Positions 6,183 to 9,329 of a stretch of DNA of 9,329 nt are shown here, in pieces. The number at the start of each line of letters is the position of its first letter. Within the stretch, counting starts at the first letter, position 1. The notes below the pieces were generated by a model. The model worked only from the letters and a program-made list of their open reading frames with translations, searched no databases and was not told the origin of the DNA. The position numbers were made by a program, and so were the translations under genes. Source of the stretch: Polyangiaceae bacterium (GTDB lineage Bacteria > Myxococcota_A > Polyangia > Polyangiales > Polyangiaceae); the NCBI GenBank assembly GCA_025934595.1, contig JAICXU010000068.1, forward strand, positions 1-9,329. The letters are read 5' to 3'.

Positions 6183-7606
6183 GCGAGCTGTTTTCCCCGC
6201 TCGCGATTCGATCGATGACATTGCCGAATCGCCTGGTTTTGCCCGCGATGGTGACGCGTCTCTCGGGCGAGGACGGACTCGTCAACGAGGACATCCGTGC
6301 AAGATACACGCGATTTTCGAAGGGCGGCGTGGGCCTCGTCGTGCTCGAGGCGATGGCGGTGCATTCGGCGAAGAGCGGCCCTCTTCTGCGGATCTCCTCG
6401 GACGAGTTTGCGCCCGGCCTCTCGGATCTCGCGAAGCGATGTCACGCGGCGGGCCCGGGGATGGTCGTTCCGCAGATCATCCACTTCCTCAAGATCTCGC
6501 GATCGGGATGGCGACAGACCGTCGACATGCTTTCGCTCGCGGACATCGACGCGATCGTCGACGCCTACGGAGAAGCGGCGGCGCGCGCGCGGCGATGCGG
6601 CTTCGACGGCGTCGAGCTGCACATGGCGCACGCGTACACGCTCTCGTCGTTTCTCTCCGCGCTCAATCCTCGCAAAGACGACTACGGCGGCTCGCTCGAG
6701 AATCGCTTGCGGCTTCCGCTTCGTGTCGTGGAGCGCGTCCGACGTGAAATCGGGCTGGATTTCCCGCTCGGCGTGCGTTTCCTCGGCGACGAGTGCATTC
6801 GAAATGGCTACACGACGGTCGACGCGGCTCTCATCGCGGTGCGTCTGGCTCGCGCAGGGGTGGATTACATTTCGCTGTCGGCGGGCGGAAAATTCGAAGA
6901 CGCGCGCGTCATTCCCGGCGAGCCGCTCTATCCGTACACCGGGTACTCGGGCGATCGCTGCATGCCCGGAAATCAATATCCGGACGGCGCGAACCTCTAC
7001 ATTCCGAGAGCGGTGCGCGCGGCGCTTCGTGAGGCAGGGCTCGAGACTCCCGTCATCGCCGTCGGAAAGATCGGAACGAAGGCGCTCGCCGAGGACGTCC
7101 TCGCGTCCGGCACGGGCGATCTCGTCGGCATGGCGCGCGCGCTCCTCGCCGATCCGGATTTGCCGAACAAGTGGAAAGACAATCGCGAAGATCGCGTCGT
7201 CAGGTGCATTTACGGAAACGTATGCAAGTCACTCGACGAAAATTTTCGGCGCGTCGACTGCACGCTCTGGCCGAAGAAGCTCGGGCAGGCGCCGGAGAGC
7301 CACGACGAGATTCCTCCGAAATGGGCAGAAAATGGCTCTCGAATACATGCAGAATACAGGCATGGCGCCGTCCTCGTGCGCTGGGAAAAAGCCACCGACA
7401 ACGAAGCCGTGTACGGCTACCAGGTCTTCCGCTCCAAGAAAGCGGGTGTGCTCGTGCACCACGCGAGCGTGCGCGGCGTGTCGGCGCGCTACGAAGATTC
7501 GCGCGTGCTCGGAGGCGAGAGCTACACGTATGCGGTGCGTCCGTATGATCTCGCGGGCAACCGCGGCCCGATGAGCGAGAGCATCACCGTCGACGTTCCT
7601 GGTTGA
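6179..7606 (+). CDS. Old Yellow Enzyme-type NADH:flavin oxidoreductase with C-terminal fibronectin III-like domain, 475 aa
   Basis: Residues 1 to about 340 form an FMN-binding TIM barrel of the Old Yellow Enzyme family: PLAIRSMTLPNRLVLPAM at the start, PQIIHFLKISRSGW in the flavin region, ELHMAHAY with the substrate-binding His148 and His151, NPRKDDYGGSLENRLRL, GVRFLGDE and GTGDLVGMARALLADPDLP. A cysteine group follows (Cys343, Cys349, Cys361) where 2,4-dienoyl-CoA reductases bind a 4Fe-4S cluster; the fourth position is Gly346. The NAD(P)H/FAD domain of those reductases is absent. Instead residues about 390-475 look like a fibronectin III domain (AVLVRWEKATD, YGYQVFRS, YTYAVRPYDLAGN), which is odd for a protein with no signal peptide. 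The last operon gene, it starts in the ATGA overlap and ends at a palindromic element. The OYE-like half of 2-aminobenzoyl-CoA monooxygenase/reductase is a distant functional parallel. Substrate unknown. Confidence 0.88.
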   Translation: MSELFSPLAIRSMTLPNRLVLPAMVTRLSGEDGLVNEDIRARYTRFSKGGVGLVVLEAMAVHSAKSGPLLRISSDEFAPGLSDLAKRCHAAGPGMVVPQIIHFLKISRSGWRQTVDMLSLADIDAIVDAYGEAAARARRCGFDGVELHMAHAYTLSSFLSALNPRKDDYGGSLENRLRLPLRVVERVRREIGLDFPLGVRFLGDECIRNGYTTVDAALIAVRLARAGVDYISLSAGGKFEDARVIPGEPLYPYTGYSGDRCMPGNQYPDGANLYIPRAVRAALREAGLETPVIAVGKIGTKALAEDVLASGTGDLVGMARALLADPDLPNKWKDNREDRVVRCIYGNVCKSLDENFRRVDCTLWPKKLGQAPESHDEIPPKWAENGSRIHAEYRHGAVLVRWEKATDNEAVYGYQVFRSKKAGVLVHHASVRGVSARYEDSRVLGGESYTYAVRPYDLAGNRGPMSESITVDVPG

Positions 7607-7670
7607 CCGCCAAGGCGCCGAGGTCACCAAGAAGAAAATATTTTTTTGTCGTTCTCGGCGGCTTGGCGGT
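7606..7670. repeat. Palindromic intergenic element, copy 2 (between convergent genes)
   Basis: The left arm ACCGCCAAGGCGCCGAG (7606-7622) pairs with CTCGGCGGCTTGGCGGT (7654-7670) at 16 of 17 positions, with a 31-nt AT-rich loop. It fills essentially the whole 65-bp gap between two convergent genes: the oxidoreductase stop ends at its first base and the membrane-protein stop is one base beyond its end. This position suggests a bidirectional terminator, but the T-run (7641-7647) lies in the loop rather than after the stem. The 15-mer at 7657-7671 is identical to that at 3209-3223. Confidence 0.75.
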
Positions 7671-7671
7671 T

Positions 7672-8037
7672 TCATTTCAGCACGTGCGCGTGCACGAGCA
7701 TCGAGCCGAGCAAAAAGGACACTGCGTTCGCGACGGCGCTCACGCCGAATGCGCGGCGCCAATCGAGCGCCGTGAACACGAGCGCATAGACGCCGGTCTC
7801 AGCGAGCACGGCCCAGGACTCGGCGACGAGCGTGAGCATCGTGCGGTCGTCGGCGAAGATGCGCGCGAAGAAAAAGAACACGAGCGGGTGCGTCGTGAGA
7901 TTCGCGACGAGGATGCCGCCGACGCGGCGAGGGATCGACGCCTCGACGCTCTTCAGGAGCGGGAACGCGACGAGGGCTTCGATCGTGAACGTGAACGCGA
8001 AGAAACGCAGCCACTCGAGCTCGTAGGCGTGGGTCAC
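7672..8037 (-). CDS. Small polytopic membrane protein, 121 aa, unknown function
   Basis: Not recognised. It has about four predicted membrane helices (roughly 12-28, 38-60, 66-90, 98-116) and short loops. Polar residues sit within or beside helices: Glu20, Asn46 and His50 in ANLTTHPLVFFFF, Glu73 and Glu80 in AESWAVLAETGVY, Asn104 in SAVANAVSF. Paired Glu and Asn residues of this kind recur in small integral membrane proteins of unknown role. The GTG start (8035-8037) overlaps the stop of the upstream gene in a GTGA, so the two are probably translationally coupled and may form a complex. The open frame continues upstream to 8733, but that part is an arginine-rich shadow of the neighbouring gene and is not coding. 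No Shine-Dalgarno is needed if coupled. Ends at a palindromic element shared with the convergent operon. Confidence 0.8.
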   Translation of the reverse strand: MTHAYELEWLRFFAFTFTIEALVAFPLLKSVEASIPRRVGGILVANLTTHPLVFFFFARIFADDRTMLTLVAESWAVLAETGVYALVFTALDWRRAFGVSAVANAVSFLLGSMLVHAHVLK

Positions 8038-9110
8038 GCGCCCAGCGTCTCGCGGCGTCCGCGGCAGGCAAAATAAGCCAGAATCGCGATCTCGAAGTAA
8101 CCGTGAAACGTCGCGAGGGACATATACGTGCGGACGGCGTGATGCGGATCGAACGCCGCCGTGCCCGCGAGCGCGAGCGCGAGGAGAGCGATGATCGCGA
8201 GAAGGGCGATCCCGAAATCGGCGTGAAGCGAGCGCGCCGTCATGCGGAACGTGAACGTGCCTTGTCCCGGAAGATTGTCCTGCGGGATCCACACGAGCCA
8301 CGCCGCGTAGTGCACCGACTGCAGGAAGACGAACGAGAGCGCCGCACCGGCCGCGAGCCCCGGGGACGCGCCCGGCGCGAGGCTGCGACCGATCATCGAG
8401 AGATCGAAGCCGAAGCCGCGAAACGCATTCGCCGAAAACGCGAACGTCGCGCCCGAGAGGAGGAGCCCGACGCCTAGGACGAGCGCGAGCGCCGGCAAGA
8501 GCGCCGTCTTCTTGTTTTTGCGGAACAGAAAAATCCACGCGACGACACCGACGACGTTGTGAAGGTGCGCGAACACGACGCGCGTCATCGCCGCATGCCA
8601 CGTCGCGAACGCGCCGAGCACGAGCAGCGGCGCGAGCAAGAAAAGAAGAGCGCGATTTTTCCCTTCGCGTGCGCCGGCGATGATCGACGCGCCAATCCAC
8701 GCGACCGCAGTAGCGATCTCGAGGCCGGTCCAATGCGCCGGCGCCACGTGAAAGAGCTCGAGCACCTGAAACCCTACGAAAACCAGGGTTGCAGCGATGC
8801 TGACGAAAAGGATCTCGCGGGACACGCGTTGCCGGATGACGAGATAACGCGCGTCGCTCGCGAGATGCGGAACGCCGAGGACGATCGGACCGAGCACGAA
8901 GAGCCAGAGCGGACGCACCGCCGTCACCGCGAAGAGCGCCAGGATCTGCAGCGTGGCGATGAACGCGACGCGCGAGTCCTGACGCGCGATGATGCGTGTC
9001 AGCTTTCGGCTCTTCGTGGCCGCGGCAAGCGCCGCCTGCCGAGCCTCGTCGAGAGGCGCGGTGACGGCGTCGATGAAGCCCGCCGCGCGGTCGATCGATC
9101 CCAAGTTCAT
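8034..9110 (-). CDS. Polytopic membrane protein with embedded histidines, 358 aa, unknown function
   Basis: Not firmly recognised. A soluble N-terminus of about 45 residues (rich in Ala, Arg, Lys) precedes about ten membrane helices, the first at 48-66 and the last near 328-347. Histidines in or next to helices stand out: GVPH with Asp86 (79-86), Trp171-His172, AHLHN (181-185), VHYAAW (266-271) and FHGYFE (335-340). The GVPH...D arrangement recalls the first His motif of the Brp/Blh beta-carotene dioxygenase family (GVPHG..D), and multiple intramembrane His would fit a metal enzyme, but the remaining motifs do not obviously match; this is a weak lead. The start at ATG 9110 has no visible Shine-Dalgarno; the MYXO-CTERM gene ends 22 bp upstream on the same strand, so co-transcription is likely. 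The stop overlaps the next gene by GTGA. Confidence 0.85.
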   Translation of the reverse strand: MNLGSIDRAAGFIDAVTAPLDEARQAALAAATKSRKLTRIIARQDSRVAFIATLQILALFAVTAVRPLWLFVLGPIVLGVPHLASDARYLVIRQRVSREILFVSIAATLVFVGFQVLELFHVAPAHWTGLEIATAVAWIGASIIAGAREGKNRALLFLLAPLLVLGAFATWHAAMTRVVFAHLHNVVGVVAWIFLFRKNKKTALLPALALVLGVGLLLSGATFAFSANAFRGFGFDLSMIGRSLAPGASPGLAAGAALSFVFLQSVHYAAWLVWIPQDNLPGQGTFTFRMTARSLHADFGIALLAIIALLALALAGTAAFDPHHAVRTYMSLATFHGYFEIAILAYFACRGRRETLGA

Positions 9111-9132
9111 GGTCGGCTCGAATCGGATCCTG

Positions 9133-9329
9133 TCATCCGCGCTTTTTGCGCGAGAGCGCGAGACCCATCAATCCGAGGGCGAGCATGCCGAAGCCCGCAG
9201 CGCCATCGCGATCGCCGGGCGAGAACGAGCAGGAGGACGAGCTCGAGCTCGTCGACGAGCCGTCGCTGCCCGCGTCGGGGCGGGTCGTGACCGCGCCGCC
9301 GTCACTGCCGCTCGAGGATCCGCCGTCGC
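9133..9329 (-). CDS. C-terminus of a surface protein with MYXO-CTERM-type sorting tail (N-terminus outside the window)
   Basis: Only the last 64 residues are visible. They form a linker of Asp, Gly and Ser ending in a serine run, then a Cys 32 residues from the end, a short polar stretch (SFSPGDRD), a hydrophobic helix (AAGFGMLALGLMGLALS) and the basic end RKKRG. This Cys / transmembrane / basic-cluster order is the MYXO-CTERM sorting signal of myxobacterial secreted proteins, which is processed and anchored at the cell surface. The basic cluster is RKKR rather than the more usual run of arginines. The function of the main protein cannot be told. The stop at 9133-9135 lies 22 bp before the start of the large membrane protein, so the three minus-strand genes may be one unit. 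Confidence 0.8.
   Translation of the reverse strand, partial: DGGSSSGSDGGAVTTRPDAGSDGSSTSSSSSSCSFSPGDRDGAAGFGMLALGLMGLALSRKKRG

Noticed and set aside
7641..7647. Run of seven T as a rho-independent terminator tract
   Set aside because: It lies in the loop of the palindromic element and not after the stem on either strand.
8038..8733. Upstream extension of the small membrane protein's open frame
   Set aside because: Arg-rich, low-complexity shadow of the large membrane protein; hydrophobic, protein-like sequence begins only at the GTG at 8037.

Overview
The window is GC-rich, and all nine gene ends that can be placed use TGA. A protein ending at the right edge carries a C-terminal Cys / membrane helix / basic-cluster tail of the MYXO-CTERM type. 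With the lipoprotein, the dense overlapping operon and a good sigma-54 promoter candidate, this points to a myxobacterium (Myxococcota, perhaps Polyangiales). That is inference from sequence style, not a database match.

Left third (1-1991, minus strand): a trehalose-6-phosphate synthase fused to a trehalose-6-phosphate phosphatase domain, running off the left edge. One in-frame TAG at 1377-1379 splits it, and the same frame stays open on both sides. A 306-bp divergent intergenic region follows (1992-2297), with a 14-bp perfect palindrome and a GG-N10-GC sigma-54-like promoter pointing at the next gene. That gene (2298-3149, plus) encodes a secreted lipoprotein of unknown function.

Middle (3274-7606, plus): a tight five-gene operon of RidA-like protein, MarR regulator, enoyl-CoA hydratase/isomerase-family protein, acyl-CoA dehydrogenase and an Old Yellow Enzyme-type flavin oxidoreductase. 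The first two genes are 4 bp apart and every later junction is a 4-bp ATGA or GTGA overlap. The gene mix resembles aryl-CoA catabolic clusters such as the 2-aminobenzoyl-CoA (anthranilate) route, but no CoA ligase, no FAD hydroxylase and no 3-hydroxyacyl-CoA dehydrogenase is present here. The oxidoreductase has an unusual C-terminal fibronectin type III-like domain. The MarR protein probably senses an acyl- or aryl-CoA or the free acid and controls its own operon.

Right third (7672-9329, minus): a small and a large polytopic membrane protein that overlap by 4 bp, preceded by the C-terminus of a MYXO-CTERM surface protein. Neither membrane protein is recognised. The large one has a GVPH...D motif and several helix-embedded histidines.

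Two copies of a palindromic element sharing the 15-mer GGCGGCTTGGCGGTT lie directly after gene ends: one between the lipoprotein gene and the operon, one filling the gap between the operon and the convergent membrane-protein genes. No RNA genes, CRISPR array or transposase were seen.
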